Shown: positions 1 through 8,125 of the stretch, in pieces
Layout: every line of letters starts with the position of its first letter
How positions within the stretch are numbered: position 1 is the stretch's first letter
Translations under genes and position numbers: made by a program
Notes under the pieces: model-generated
What the model was told of the DNA's origin: nothing
Database searches by the model: none
The model's input: the letters and a program-made list of their open reading frames with translations, nothing else
Source: an uncultured Piscinibacter sp.
GTDB lineage: Bacteria > Pseudomonadota > Gammaproteobacteria > Burkholderiales > Burkholderiaceae_C
NCBI RefSeq assembly: GCF_937952055.1
Contig: NZ_CALFYO010000020.1
Location: forward strand, 124,001-188,000
Direction: 5' to 3'
Length of the DNA stretch: 64,000 bases

Positions 1-468
1 GCGATCGAGCTGCCAGGCCACCAGCACGCGCGTCAGCGAGGTCAGCAGCAGCGCGGCGGTCAACCAGGCCGCGACGTGCAGCGAGGCGATCCGGGCCGCG
101 TCGCCGTTGGCCGACAGCAGCGCGATCAGCGCCATCAGCCCGGCCGCGACGAGCAGGAAGCGCCACAGGTGCGTGCGCAGCAGCGCCGCCAGCCGGCCGC
201 GCTGCACGCCGGCACCGAAGCCCTGGTCGTAGAGCATGAACGGCGCGAGCATCGCCACCGCCAGGGTGGCACGCGCCGTGCCCTCGCTGGCTTCGGCCGG
301 CAGGTTCAGCCATCCGGCCAGCCAGCCGGTCAAGGTGCTGAGCAGCAACAGCGAGGCGAGGTCGAAAAGCGGCAGCAGGTCGCTGGCCAAGGACACCGGG
401 CTGCGGCGGGCGAGACAGGCCGGCGCATTCAGTCGCAGCAGCTGAAGGGCGGTCGAGGCAATGTGCAT
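1..468 (-). CDS. Polyprenyl glycosylphosphotransferase, N-terminal part only
   Basis: Only the first 156 codons are in the window; the gene runs off the left edge. The visible part is a membrane region with hydrophobic segments at about residues 33-55, 72-90, 106-124 and 132-150 and a PFMLYDQGFG stretch between them. This resembles the N-terminal membrane domain of WcaJ/GumD-type undecaprenyl-phosphate sugar transferases, which start repeat-unit assembly by loading a sugar phosphate on the lipid carrier. The catalytic C-terminal domain is outside the window, so the sugar is unknown. It is read away from the exopolysaccharide operon, fitting a priming role. No clear ribosome binding site precedes the ATG, which lies about 2 bases after the start point predicted from the operator at 503-518. 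Confidence 0.6.
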   Translation of the reverse strand, partial: MHIASTALQLLRLNAPACLARRSPVSLASDLLPLFDLASLLLLSTLTGWLAGWLNLPAEASEGTARATLAVAMLAPFMLYDQGFGAGVQRGRLAALLRTHLWRFLLVAAGLMALIALLSANGDAARIASLHVAAWLTAALLLTSLTRVLVAWQLDR

Positions 469-502
469 GGAGCCCAGACTAGGCAGGTCCGCCGACAGCG
501 TC

Positions 503-552
503 TGTTCGTGAGCGAACTGTGTGCGCCAGCGCACTGGGTCCGCTAGCGCACA
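503..552. promoter_or_regulatory. Three tandem 16-bp palindromic operators between divergent EPS genes
   Basis: Three copies of the window's palindrome follow each other at 503-518 (TGTTCGTGAGCGAACT), 520-535 (TGTGCGCCAGCGCACT) and 537-552 (GGTCCGCTAGCGCACA), each 17 bp from the last. The left copy carries GAC on its minus-strand side and is 20 bp from CTAGTC (477-482), suited to the sugar transferase gene. The right copy carries GAC on its plus side and faces the ATP-grasp gene at 624, with only a weak -10 (TCAGGC, 573-578). The regulator is inferred to be a CRP/FNR-type dimer. Confidence 0.6.
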
Positions 553-623
553 GACCGGATCGAGCGCTCACCTCAGGCTGCGCGGGTCCGCATCGGACTC
601 ACGTGCCGACCGCCGCCCTGCCC

Positions 624-1982
624 ATGCCCACCGCCTCCACCCGGCACGCCCCCCAGCCGTCCGCAGCGCCGCGCATCCTGCTTTGCGCCACCTTGCGCTG
701 GCCGATCGCAGCCCGCCTGGCGATGGCATTCGCGGAGCTGGGAGGGCGGGTCGAGGTGCTCTGTCCGCGCGGCCACCCGGTCACGCGCACACGAGCGGCC
801 ACGCGCATCCATCGCCACAGCGCCTCGCGGCCGCTGCGCTCGCTCGAGGAGGCGCTGCAATCCGCCGAGCCCGACCTGATCATCCCGTGCGACGACGATG
901 CCGCGCTGCAGCTGCAGCGGCTGCATGCACAGGTCGACGCGGCGGATCGGCCATCGCCGGCCCTGCGCGAACTGATCGCACGATCGCTCGGCGCGCCCGA
1001 GGCGTGCCTGCTCGCGACGACGCGTGGCCGCTTGATGGCGCTCGCCGCGTCGTTGGGCATCCGCGTGCCGAACACCCGGACGGTGCTCACGCCGCAGGAG
1101 CTCGTCGCCTGGCTCGACGGCCATGCACTGCCTGCGGTGATCAAGATCGACGGCAGCTGGGGCGGCCAGGGTGTGGCGATCGTGCGCAGCCGCGAGGAAG
1201 CCAGACGCGCCTTCGAGCGTCTGGCCGCTCCGCCCTCGCCCGCTCAGGCGCTGGCGCGGACCCTGCTGGACCGCGACAGCCTGCCGCTGCGCCGGCGGCT
1301 GGCAGCGTCGCGCTCCGTCCTGACCGTGCAGGACTTCATCGCCGGCGAGCCGGCCAACCGGGCCGTGGCCTGCTGGCGCGGCGAGGTGCTTGCCGGCACG
1401 AGTGTGCAGGCATTGCGCACGCAGCAATCGACCGGGCCGGCCACGGTGGTGCGCGTGATCGACAACGCCGAGATGGACGAGGCGGTGCGGCGACTGGTGC
1501 AAGGGCTCGGCCTGTCGGGGCTGTGGGGTGTCGACTTCATGCTCGAGGCTTCGACCGGCGCGGCCCACCTGATCGAGATGAACCCGCGTGCCACGCCGAT
1601 CAGCCACCTCGTGCCGCAGCCCGGCCACGACCTGCCGGCGGCGCTGCTGTCGGCGCTCGGTGCATGGCCCGCGGCGGCAGGGCGTGCAGCGATCGGCCAC
1701 GAGGTGATCGCGCTGTTCCCGGGCGAGTGTCGGCGCGACCCGGCCAGCCTGCACCTGCGGATGGACCACCACGACGTTCCCTGGAACGAACCGGACTTGG
1801 TGCGCGACGGCCTGGAAGCACCCTGGGCCGAGCGCGGCTGGATCGCCCGAGCCTGGGCGCGCTGGCGCGAGCCGGCGCGGAACACCCCGCCGCGCCGCGA
1901 CACCGCGCCGGATGCGTACGGCAGCGAACAGACGCTGCCAGCCTGTGCCGACTACAACCCTTTGTCGCGGCACACGCCGTGA
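624..1982 (+). CDS. ATP-grasp domain protein of the exopolysaccharide locus
   Basis: The product is 452 residues. It has an ATP-grasp fold: a Rossmann-like start (RILLCATLRWPIAARLAMAF), the ATP-binding lysine and glycine-rich loop KIDGSWGGQG near residue 174, and the metal-binding EMNPRA motif near residue 316. Such enzymes form a carboxylate-amine (or similar) bond by way of an acyl phosphate; the substrate here cannot be read from sequence. It sits first on the plus strand of the exopolysaccharide locus, 18 bp before the Wzz-like gene, so it may modify a sugar or peptide substituent of the polymer. The ATG at 624 is chosen; GTG at 603 is an alternative. Its last codons contain the operator for the next gene (1915-1930). 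Confidence 0.8.
   Translation: MPTASTRHAPQPSAAPRILLCATLRWPIAARLAMAFAELGGRVEVLCPRGHPVTRTRAATRIHRHSASRPLRSLEEALQSAEPDLIIPCDDDAALQLQRLHAQVDAADRPSPALRELIARSLGAPEACLLATTRGRLMALAASLGIRVPNTRTVLTPQELVAWLDGHALPAVIKIDGSWGGQGVAIVRSREEARRAFERLAAPPSPAQALARTLLDRDSLPLRRRLAASRSVLTVQDFIAGEPANRAVACWRGEVLAGTSVQALRTQQSTGPATVVRVIDNAEMDEAVRRLVQGLGLSGLWGVDFMLEASTGAAHLIEMNPRATPISHLVPQPGHDLPAALLSALGAWPAAAGRAAIGHEVIALFPGECRRDPASLHLRMDHHDVPWNEPDLVRDGLEAPWAERGWIARAWARWREPARNTPPRRDTAPDAYGSEQTLPACADYNPLSRHTP
1915..1930 (+). promoter_or_regulatory. Operator CGTACGGCAGCGAACA before the Wzz-like gene
   Basis: The palindrome is followed by GAC and, after 21 bp, by CTACAA (1952-1957). The predicted start point is near 1964, 37 bp before the TTG start at 2001. 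The site lies inside the 3' end of the ATP-grasp gene, so the main polymer operon would have its own regulated promoter. Confidence 0.55.
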
Positions 1983-2000
1983 ATCAACCAGGGGTTTGAC

Positions 2001-3431
2001 TTGACCGATCTTCCGGCGCTGTCCAGCGAGAGACCATTGGCGGCAGCCACGCCGCTGGTCCCGCTGGCCTACGTCCATCCCGGCCTGTCGATGCCGCAGC
2101 TGTTCTCGATCCTGTGGGCCTACCGCGGGCTCAGCGCGATGATCATCGTGCTGGTCCTGGCGGCGACTGCCGTCGCGATGTGGCTGTGGCCGCGCACCTA
2201 CAGCGCGACCGCGGCGCTGATGGTGAACTACGAGGTCAGCGACCCGCTCAACGGCAAGGAACTGCCGGTCGGCCAGGTCGGCAGCTACATCGCCACGCAG
2301 GTCGAGCTGATGCAGACGCCCGAGCTGCTGCTCGCGGTGGTCGACCGCCTGCGGCTCACCGAGCGGCCCGCCTACGCGCGCGGCTGGCGCAGCGAGACCG
2401 GCACGCTGCGCGACTGGGCGGCCGCGCAGGTCGCGCGCACGCTCGTCGTCGAGCAGAGCCAGCGCGGCAGCCAGCTGATCTACGCGAGCTTCTCGTCCGA
2501 CGACGCGGCGGAGGCGGCCCAGGTCGCCAACACGGTGGCCGACGTCTACAAGGAGCAGGACCTGCTGCGTGCCGGCGCCGCGCCGGGCGACCGCGCCAAG
2601 CGCTACGCACAGCAGCTCGACGAGCTGAAGGCCAAGGCCGAGCAGGCCCAGCGCGACCTGACTGCCTTCCACCAGCGCAACGGGCTGATCGAGGAGACGG
2701 ACAAGAGCGGCGTCGACGTGCTGCTGCTGGCGGCGATGGACGAGCGGCTGCTCGCCGCGCAGAACGAGCGCCGTGCGGCCGAGGCGCGCGCGGCACAGAA
2801 CCAGGCGGTCGGCGAGCAGGTGCTGGCCTCGCCGCTGACGCAGCAGCTGAAGGCGCAACTGGCCACCCAGGAGCTGCGCCTGGACTACCTGAGGAAGCAC
2901 TACACGCCGCTGTACCCGGACGTGGCGGACATGGAGGCGCAGGTCGCCGCGACGCGGCGCGCGCTGGCCGCCAACGTGAAGAGCTACAGCGACGGTGCCG
3001 CGGCCGGCCTGGGCGTGGCGCGTCGGCTGGAAAAGGGCTTCGAGCGCTCGCTGGACGAACAGCGCGGCAAGGTGCTGGCGCGCAGCCTGCTGCAGGACGA
3101 AGCCGCCAAGTACCGGCTCGAGCTCGCCTCCGCCCAGGCGGTTTACAAGCGCGCGCTGGAGAGTTACGACCAGATCATGTTCGCCGCCAGCGCTCGGCAG
3201 ACCAACGTCAGCCTGGTCAGCCGCGCCACGCCGCCGGTCAAGGCGAGCCGGCCGCGCGTGCTGCTCGGCTGGCTGTTCGGCGTGCTGTGCGCCGGCGTGC
3301 TCGGCTTCGGTATCCCGCTCGCCTACGAACTGTTCAACCGCCGCGTGCGCTGCCGCGACGACATCGAGCGCCAGTGGGGCGTTCCGGTGCTGGCGGAGTT
3401 CGGCCGGCTGCCGCTGCGGGTGAGCACATGA
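2001..3431 (+). CDS. Wzz/GumC-like polysaccharide chain-length and export protein
   Basis: This 476-residue inner-membrane protein has one transmembrane segment near residues 46-64, a long periplasmic region with coiled-coil stretches (about 195-240 and 300-360), and a second segment near 422-444 followed by a short cytoplasmic tail. This is the polysaccharide co-polymerase layout (GumC, EpsB, Wzz), which sets chain length and links to the outer-membrane export channel. There is no fused kinase domain; the ATPase is the next gene. The start is TTG at 2001, after an AGGGG stretch, and the end overlaps the next start as ATGA. It begins the operon proper and has its own operator at 1915-1930. 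Confidence 0.88.
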   Translation: MTDLPALSSERPLAAATPLVPLAYVHPGLSMPQLFSILWAYRGLSAMIIVLVLAATAVAMWLWPRTYSATAALMVNYEVSDPLNGKELPVGQVGSYIATQVELMQTPELLLAVVDRLRLTERPAYARGWRSETGTLRDWAAAQVARTLVVEQSQRGSQLIYASFSSDDAAEAAQVANTVADVYKEQDLLRAGAAPGDRAKRYAQQLDELKAKAEQAQRDLTAFHQRNGLIEETDKSGVDVLLLAAMDERLLAAQNERRAAEARAAQNQAVGEQVLASPLTQQLKAQLATQELRLDYLRKHYTPLYPDVADMEAQVAATRRALAANVKSYSDGAAAGLGVARRLEKGFERSLDEQRGKVLARSLLQDEAAKYRLELASAQAVYKRALESYDQIMFAASARQTNVSLVSRATPPVKASRPRVLLGWLFGVLCAGVLGFGIPLAYELFNRRVRCRDDIERQWGVPVLAEFGRLPLRVST

Positions 3432-4177
3432 ACACACCTGCGGCGCGCCATGCCGACCTGCCTGTGCAGCCCCTGCAGCCGCAAGGGTCCGAGTCGATCT
3501 GGCGTCGGCGTCCGGAAATGCGGCCCGTCGAGCCCGTCGAAGCGCGGGTGCAGCCCGGCGAGCGCCTCATCATGGCGCACGATCCCTGCGACCCGCGCTG
3601 CGAGAAGATCCGCGCACTGCGCACCGAGCTGCTGCTGCGCCGCGACTCGCCCGACCACGCCGACATCGTCGCGCTGCTCAGCCCCTGCGCCGGCGAGGGC
3701 CGATCGCTGCTCGCCGCCGAGCTCGCCATCGGCTTCGCGCAGACTGGCCATCCGACGCTGCTGGTCGATGCCGATCTGCGCCGGCCGCAGCAGCACCTGC
3801 TGTTCGGCGCGTCCAACCGGTACGGGCTCGCGCAAGCCATCGCCCACGGCGACGAACCGCAGGTGCAGAGCGTGCATGGCCTGCCGCGCATGCGCCTGCT
3901 GACCGCCGGCGAACTGCCGGGCGACCCGCTCGAGCTGCTGTCCAGCCGCCGCTTCGCCGCGCTGATCGATCGCTGGCGCCACGAGTACGAGTTCGTCGTG
4001 CTCGACACCGCACCGGTGGGCCGCTTCTCCGATGGCCTGGCGGTCGCCCGCCTGGTCGGCCGGGTGCTCGCGCTCAGCCGCGCGCAGCACACGCCCCGGC
4101 AGGACATGGAGGACATGATGCGCCGCCTGTCGGCCACACGCTCCCGGATCCTCGGCGCGGTCGTCAGCCACTTCTGA
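3428..4177 (+). CDS. BY-kinase-like ATPase of polysaccharide export (CpsD/EpsG type)
   Basis: The product is 249 residues. It carries the P-loop region of bacterial tyrosine autokinases, SPCAGEGRSLL near residue 85, a Walker A' motif LLVDADLRRP near 113 and a Walker B motif FVVLDTAP near 189. Two features are odd: the P-loop has Arg where the family has Lys (GEGKS becomes GEGRS), and the C-terminal tyrosine cluster used for autophosphorylation is absent, the protein ending in VVSHF. It may therefore act as a structural or weak ATPase partner of the Wzz-like protein rather than a true tyrosine kinase. Its ATG overlaps the previous stop codon. Confidence 0.82.
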   Translation: MNTPAARHADLPVQPLQPQGSESIWRRRPEMRPVEPVEARVQPGERLIMAHDPCDPRCEKIRALRTELLLRRDSPDHADIVALLSPCAGEGRSLLAAELAIGFAQTGHPTLLVDADLRRPQQHLLFGASNRYGLAQAIAHGDEPQVQSVHGLPRMRLLTAGELPGDPLELLSSRRFAALIDRWRHEYEFVVLDTAPVGRFSDGLAVARLVGRVLALSRAQHTPRQDMEDMMRRLSATRSRILGAVVSHF

Positions 4178-4221
4178 GCATCTCGGTCCCGCGCGCGCCA
4201 TCCATCGACGACACGATCGCC

Positions 4222-5598
4222 ATGAGAGTCGCCAGCCCCGACCCGCCCCTGCACCCGGCCCCCGCCTGGGTGGTCGACGGCCAGCATGCACGGCTGCTTG
4301 CGGCAATGGTGTGGGTGCTGATCGTGCTGATGATCGTGCCCGAAGGACTCGACTACGAGGGCATCGCCAGCCGCGGCGCGCACGCCTCGGGCGGAGCGAT
4401 CAGCCGGGCTCTGTGGTTGGGCCTGATGCTGCTGTCCGTGACCGTCCTGGCCTGGCGCACCGGCCTCGCCTCGCTGCTGGCCGGTCGGCTCAACCCCTTC
4501 CTGGCGGTCTTCGTGGCGCTGGCCGTTGCCAGCCTCGCCTGGTCGATCGACGAGCGACTCACCGCGCGGCGGCTGATCCGCCTGATCACCATCGTGCTCG
4601 TGTGCATCGCCTTCGTGCTGATGGCGTGGCACGCCCGGCGCCTGCAGAACGTGCTGCGCCCGGTGCTGACGCTGATGCTGCTGGGCTCCCTTCTGTTTGG
4701 CCTGCTGTTCCCTGCGCTGGCCATCCACCAGGAGAGCGCCGCCGAGCTGTCGGGCGCATGGCGCGGCCTGGCCAATCACAAGAACGGCCTGGGCGCGCTG
4801 GCCTGCCTCACGCTCGTCTTCTGGTGCCACGGCTGGTTCAGCGGCGAACTGCGCGCCCCGGCCGCGCTGGCCGGCATCGCGCTGGCGGCCACCTGTCTGC
4901 TGCTGTCGCGCAGTTCCACCTCGATGGCCGCGGCGGTATTCGTCGTGGCCTTCCTGTTCCTGGCGCTGCGCGCGCCGCGGCCGCTACAGCGGCTGCTTCC
5001 GGCCGCGGTGGTGCTGCTGACCGCGGCGCTGCTGCTGTACGCGCTGGCCATGCTCGGGCTGATTCCGGGGCTGGGCGCGCTGCTGTCGAGCATCAGCACG
5101 CTGACCGGCAAGGACGCGAGCCTGACCGGCCGCACCGGCATCTGGTGGATCCTGGCCGAGCACGTCGAGCTGCGCCCGCTGCTCGGCTCGGGCTATGCGG
5201 CCTACTGGACGGCCGGCCCCATGCCCGGCACCGAGTCCTACGAATTCGTGCGCCGCCTGCAAGGCTTCTACCCCGGCTCGGCGCACAACGGCTACCTCGA
5301 GATCCTCAACGACCTCGGCTGGGCCGGCCTGGCCTGCCTGTTCGCCTACCTGCTCGTGCACGTGCGGCAGGCGCTGCAGCTGCTGCGCCTGGAGCGCTCG
5401 CAGGCCGTGCTCGTCATCGCGCTCTTCTTCCAGCAGGCGATCACCAACCTCTCGGAGACGCACTGGTTCAGCGTGCTCAGCGTGGACTTCGTGATCATGG
5501 CCCTGGCCAGCACCGCGCTGGCGCGCAGCCTGCTCGAACACCGGCTGCGGGCGGCCTTCGGCTCGCCGGCCGCGGGCATGCGGGGAGCCGGGCCGTGA
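4222..5598 (+). CDS. O-antigen ligase/Wzy-type polysaccharide polymerase
   Basis: This 458-residue protein has about ten to eleven hydrophobic segments and the family's marks: a large periplasmic loop with GRTGIWW, then SGYAAYW and the AHNGYLEILNDLGWAGL stretch near residues 354-372. Enzymes of this family join lipid-linked repeat units (Wzy) or transfer polymer to an acceptor (WaaL). Next to Wzz, Wzx and glycosyltransferase genes, the polymerase role is more likely. The stop overlaps the next start as GTGA. Confidence 0.82.
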   Translation: MRVASPDPPLHPAPAWVVDGQHARLLAAMVWVLIVLMIVPEGLDYEGIASRGAHASGGAISRALWLGLMLLSVTVLAWRTGLASLLAGRLNPFLAVFVALAVASLAWSIDERLTARRLIRLITIVLVCIAFVLMAWHARRLQNVLRPVLTLMLLGSLLFGLLFPALAIHQESAAELSGAWRGLANHKNGLGALACLTLVFWCHGWFSGELRAPAALAGIALAATCLLLSRSSTSMAAAVFVVAFLFLALRAPRPLQRLLPAAVVLLTAALLLYALAMLGLIPGLGALLSSISTLTGKDASLTGRTGIWWILAEHVELRPLLGSGYAAYWTAGPMPGTESYEFVRRLQGFYPGSAHNGYLEILNDLGWAGLACLFAYLLVHVRQALQLLRLERSQAVLVIALFFQQAITNLSETHWFSVLSVDFVIMALASTALARSLLEHRLRAAFGSPAAGMRGAGP

Positions 5599-6689
5599 GA
5601 TCCGGCCCCATCCCGTCGCTGGACGGCGTGCGCGCGCTGGCCGTCGCGCTGGTGTTCCTCGCCCACAGCGGCCTGGAGCGCGTCGTCCCCGGCGGCCTGG
5701 GCGTGACGATCTTCTTCGTGCTCAGCGGCTTCCTGATCACCACGCTGATGCGCCAGGAGCACGCGCGCAGCGGCCGCCTCGACCTGCGCAGCTTCTACCT
5801 GCGCCGGCTGCTGCGCCTGATGCCGCCGCTGGCGATCGTCGTCACTGCCGCGGCGGCGCTGTCGGCGCTGGGCCTGATCGGCGGCGCCTTCACCGCCGGC
5901 GGCCTTCTCTCGTCGCTGTTCTACCTCGGCAACTACTTCGTCATCGCGCAGGACTACCACGGCGTGCCTGCCGGCATCGGCGTGGTCTGGTCGCTGGCGA
6001 TCGAGGAGCATTTCTACCTGCTCTATCCGCCGCTGGCGCTGTTGCTGCTGCGCGCGCGCGGCAGCACCGCCGCCGCCGTGCTGGCGCTGCTGTGCGCGGC
6101 CATGCTCGGCTGGCGCCTGTGGCTGGTGCAGCACGGCGCTTCGGCGGCCTACCTGACGATGGCCACCGACACGCGCGCTGACGCCATCCTGGTCGGCTGC
6201 GCGATGGGCCTGTGGCGCAATCCCTGGCTCGACGAGGCGCCGGCCCGCACGCCCCGCCACGATGCCGGGGTGGCGCTGCTGTGCGTGGCCACGCTGCTGG
6301 CGACCTTCGTCTACCGCGACGAGGTTTTCCGCCTGACGGCCCGCTACACGCTGCAGAGCCTGGCGGTGGCCGGCTTGCTGCACGCCGCGGTGAGGCACGC
6401 CGGTGCCTGGCCGTGGCGCTGGCTGAGCGCACGGCCGCTGGTCTACCTGGGGTCGATCTCCTACACCGTGTACCTGTCACACCACGTGATCCTGCTCGGC
6501 CTGGCCCGCCACTGGCCGCAATGGGGCTGGGCCACGCTCACCCTGGTCGGCGCCCTGCTCACGCTGGCGGTGGCCGAGCCGATGCGCCGCTGGGTCGAAC
6601 AGCCGATCGCCGCGCTGCGCCGCCGCCTGCACCGCGATCGCGTGGCGCAGACGCCGGCGCCGGACTTCCGCTTCATGGGCACGCCATGA
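5595..6689 (+). CDS. Acyltransferase 3 family membrane protein
   Basis: The 364-residue product starts with GTG overlapping the previous stop. It has the acyltransferase-3 start IPSLDGVRALAVALVFLAHS with its essential histidine, then FFVLSGFLIT, an arginine-rich loop (YLRRLLRLMPP), and the SLAIEEHFYLLYP motif near residue 135, in a protein of about ten transmembrane helices. Members O-acylate sugars on the periplasmic side. In this operon the likely job is acetylation or acylation of the exopolysaccharide repeat unit. Its end overlaps the next ATG. Confidence 0.85.
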   Translation: MRSGPIPSLDGVRALAVALVFLAHSGLERVVPGGLGVTIFFVLSGFLITTLMRQEHARSGRLDLRSFYLRRLLRLMPPLAIVVTAAAALSALGLIGGAFTAGGLLSSLFYLGNYFVIAQDYHGVPAGIGVVWSLAIEEHFYLLYPPLALLLLRARGSTAAAVLALLCAAMLGWRLWLVQHGASAAYLTMATDTRADAILVGCAMGLWRNPWLDEAPARTPRHDAGVALLCVATLLATFVYRDEVFRLTARYTLQSLAVAGLLHAAVRHAGAWPWRWLSARPLVYLGSISYTVYLSHHVILLGLARHWPQWGWATLTLVGALLTLAVAEPMRRWVEQPIAALRRRLHRDRVAQTPAPDFRFMGTP

Positions 6690-8125
6690 ACTCCGCCTAC
6701 GTGCCGACGCGCCACGACGTCTCGCCGGAAGCAGCGCTGCTGGCCATCCTCGACCACCGCGGCCCGATCCTGCTCGATCTCGACGAGACGCTGTACCTGC
6801 GCAACTCGACCGAGGATTTCATCGACTCGGCACGCCCGCGGCTGGCCGCGCTGATGCTGCTGCGCCTGCTGGACCTGCTGGCGCCCTGGCGCTGGACCGG
6901 CGGCGAGGTCACGCGCGACGTCTGGCGGGTGTGCCTGGTCTGCACCTGCTTCCCCTGGACCGACCGCCACTGGCGCGAGCGCGTGGCCGAGCTGGCCACG
7001 GGCTTCACCAACCTGCGCCTGCTCGACGCGCTGCGCCGCGCCGGTGCGCCGGCGATCGTCACCACGGCCGGCTTCCACAGCATCGTGGCGCCGCTGGTGG
7101 CCGCCCTCGGCCTGCCGCAGGCGCGCATCGTCGCCGCGCGCACCTGGACCTTCGCCGACCGCCGCCACGGCAAGCTGCTGCTGGCTCGCGGCGCGCTCGG
7201 GGACGACACGGTGCGCGGCGCCCTGGTGCTGACCGACTCGGCGCAGGACCTCTCGCTGCTCGACGCCTGCGCCCGCCCGCTGCGCGCGGTGTGGCCCGAG
7301 GCGCGCTTCCGCCACGCGCTCAGCGGTGTCTACCTGCCCGGCCAGTACCTCTCGCGGGTCAAGCGCCCGGGCCAGCGCTACATCGTGCGCGGCATCCTGC
7401 AGGAGGACTTCGCCTTTTGGGTGCTGGCGTCGATCGGTCTGGCCGCGCATCCGCTCCTGCACCTGGCCGGGCTGCTGTTCCTGCTGCTGTCCTTCTGGGC
7501 CATCTATGAGCGCGGCTATGTCGACAACGACCTCGTCGCGGCGCGCCACGAACTCGAACCGAAGCTGAGTGCCGAGTTCGCCAGCGCCCCGGTCGCCACG
7601 CCTCGCTGGGCGCCGTGGGCCTGGGCGCTGGGCGGCGGCGCCGTCGCCATCGGGCTGCTGCGCTGGCCCGCGGTGCCGGTGGCGGCAGACTTCATCGCCT
7701 GGGCTGCGGTGCTGCTGGCCACGCAGGCCGGCTTCCACCTCTACAACCGGCTCGACAAGGCCACCCGCGTGTGGCTGTTCGCCGGCCTGCAGTTCGCGCG
7801 CAGCGCGGCCTTCGTCGCCCTGGTGCCGATCACGCCGGTCGGCGCGGCGGCGCTCGGTGCCCACGTGCTGGCCCGCTGGGTGCCGTACCACGCCTACCGG
7901 CTGGGCGGCAAGGCGTGGCCGCAAGCGCCGCTGCAGTTGATCCGGCTGATGTTCTTCGTCGTGCTCGTGCTGCTGCTCGGCTTAGCCCAGGGCCTGGCGT
8001 CGCTGGCCGGCGGCAGCGCGCTCGCCCTGCTGGCCTGGAACCTGTTCCGCGCCCGACGGGAACTGGCCGCGGCCGTATCGGCCGCCCACCGCATCGACCA
8101 CCTGCGCAAGGTGCCTCCGCCATGA
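6686..8125 (+). CDS. HAD-type phosphatase domain fused to a polytopic membrane domain
   Basis: The product is 479 residues. The N-terminal part (about 20-210) has HAD-superfamily motifs: LLDLDETLYL with the nucleophile and acid/base aspartates, IVTTAGF as motif II, and LTDSAQDLSLL as the metal site. From about residue 245 to the end it has six to seven hydrophobic helices with polar spots (YERGYVDNDL, YNRLDKATR) that faintly recall UbiA prenyltransferases, in which HAD-UbiA fusions are known. The UbiA link is a guess. In this operon a role in making or recycling a polyprenyl phosphate sugar carrier is plausible. Both ends overlap their neighbours by 4 bases. Confidence 0.6.
   Translation: MNSAYVPTRHDVSPEAALLAILDHRGPILLDLDETLYLRNSTEDFIDSARPRLAALMLLRLLDLLAPWRWTGGEVTRDVWRVCLVCTCFPWTDRHWRERVAELATGFTNLRLLDALRRAGAPAIVTTAGFHSIVAPLVAALGLPQARIVAARTWTFADRRHGKLLLARGALGDDTVRGALVLTDSAQDLSLLDACARPLRAVWPEARFRHALSGVYLPGQYLSRVKRPGQRYIVRGILQEDFAFWVLASIGLAAHPLLHLAGLLFLLLSFWAIYERGYVDNDLVAARHELEPKLSAEFASAPVATPRWAPWAWALGGGAVAIGLLRWPAVPVAADFIAWAAVLLATQAGFHLYNRLDKATRVWLFAGLQFARSAAFVALVPITPVGAAALGAHVLARWVPYHAYRLGGKAWPQAPLQLIRLMFFVVLVLLLGLAQGLASLAGGSALALLAWNLFRARRELAAAVSAAHRIDHLRKVPPP

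Noticed and set aside
503..552. The palindromes read as ordinary cAMP-CRP sites.
   Set aside because: CRP needs TGTGA/TCACA. Here the fifth base is C (TGTNC), and the invariant CG/CG core is different.
573..3437. A 954-codon open frame on the minus strand across the ATP-grasp and Wzz-like genes.
   Set aside because: It is antisense to two genes with clear domains, is rich in Arg/Gln/Ala without any family pattern, and is a usual effect of high GC.
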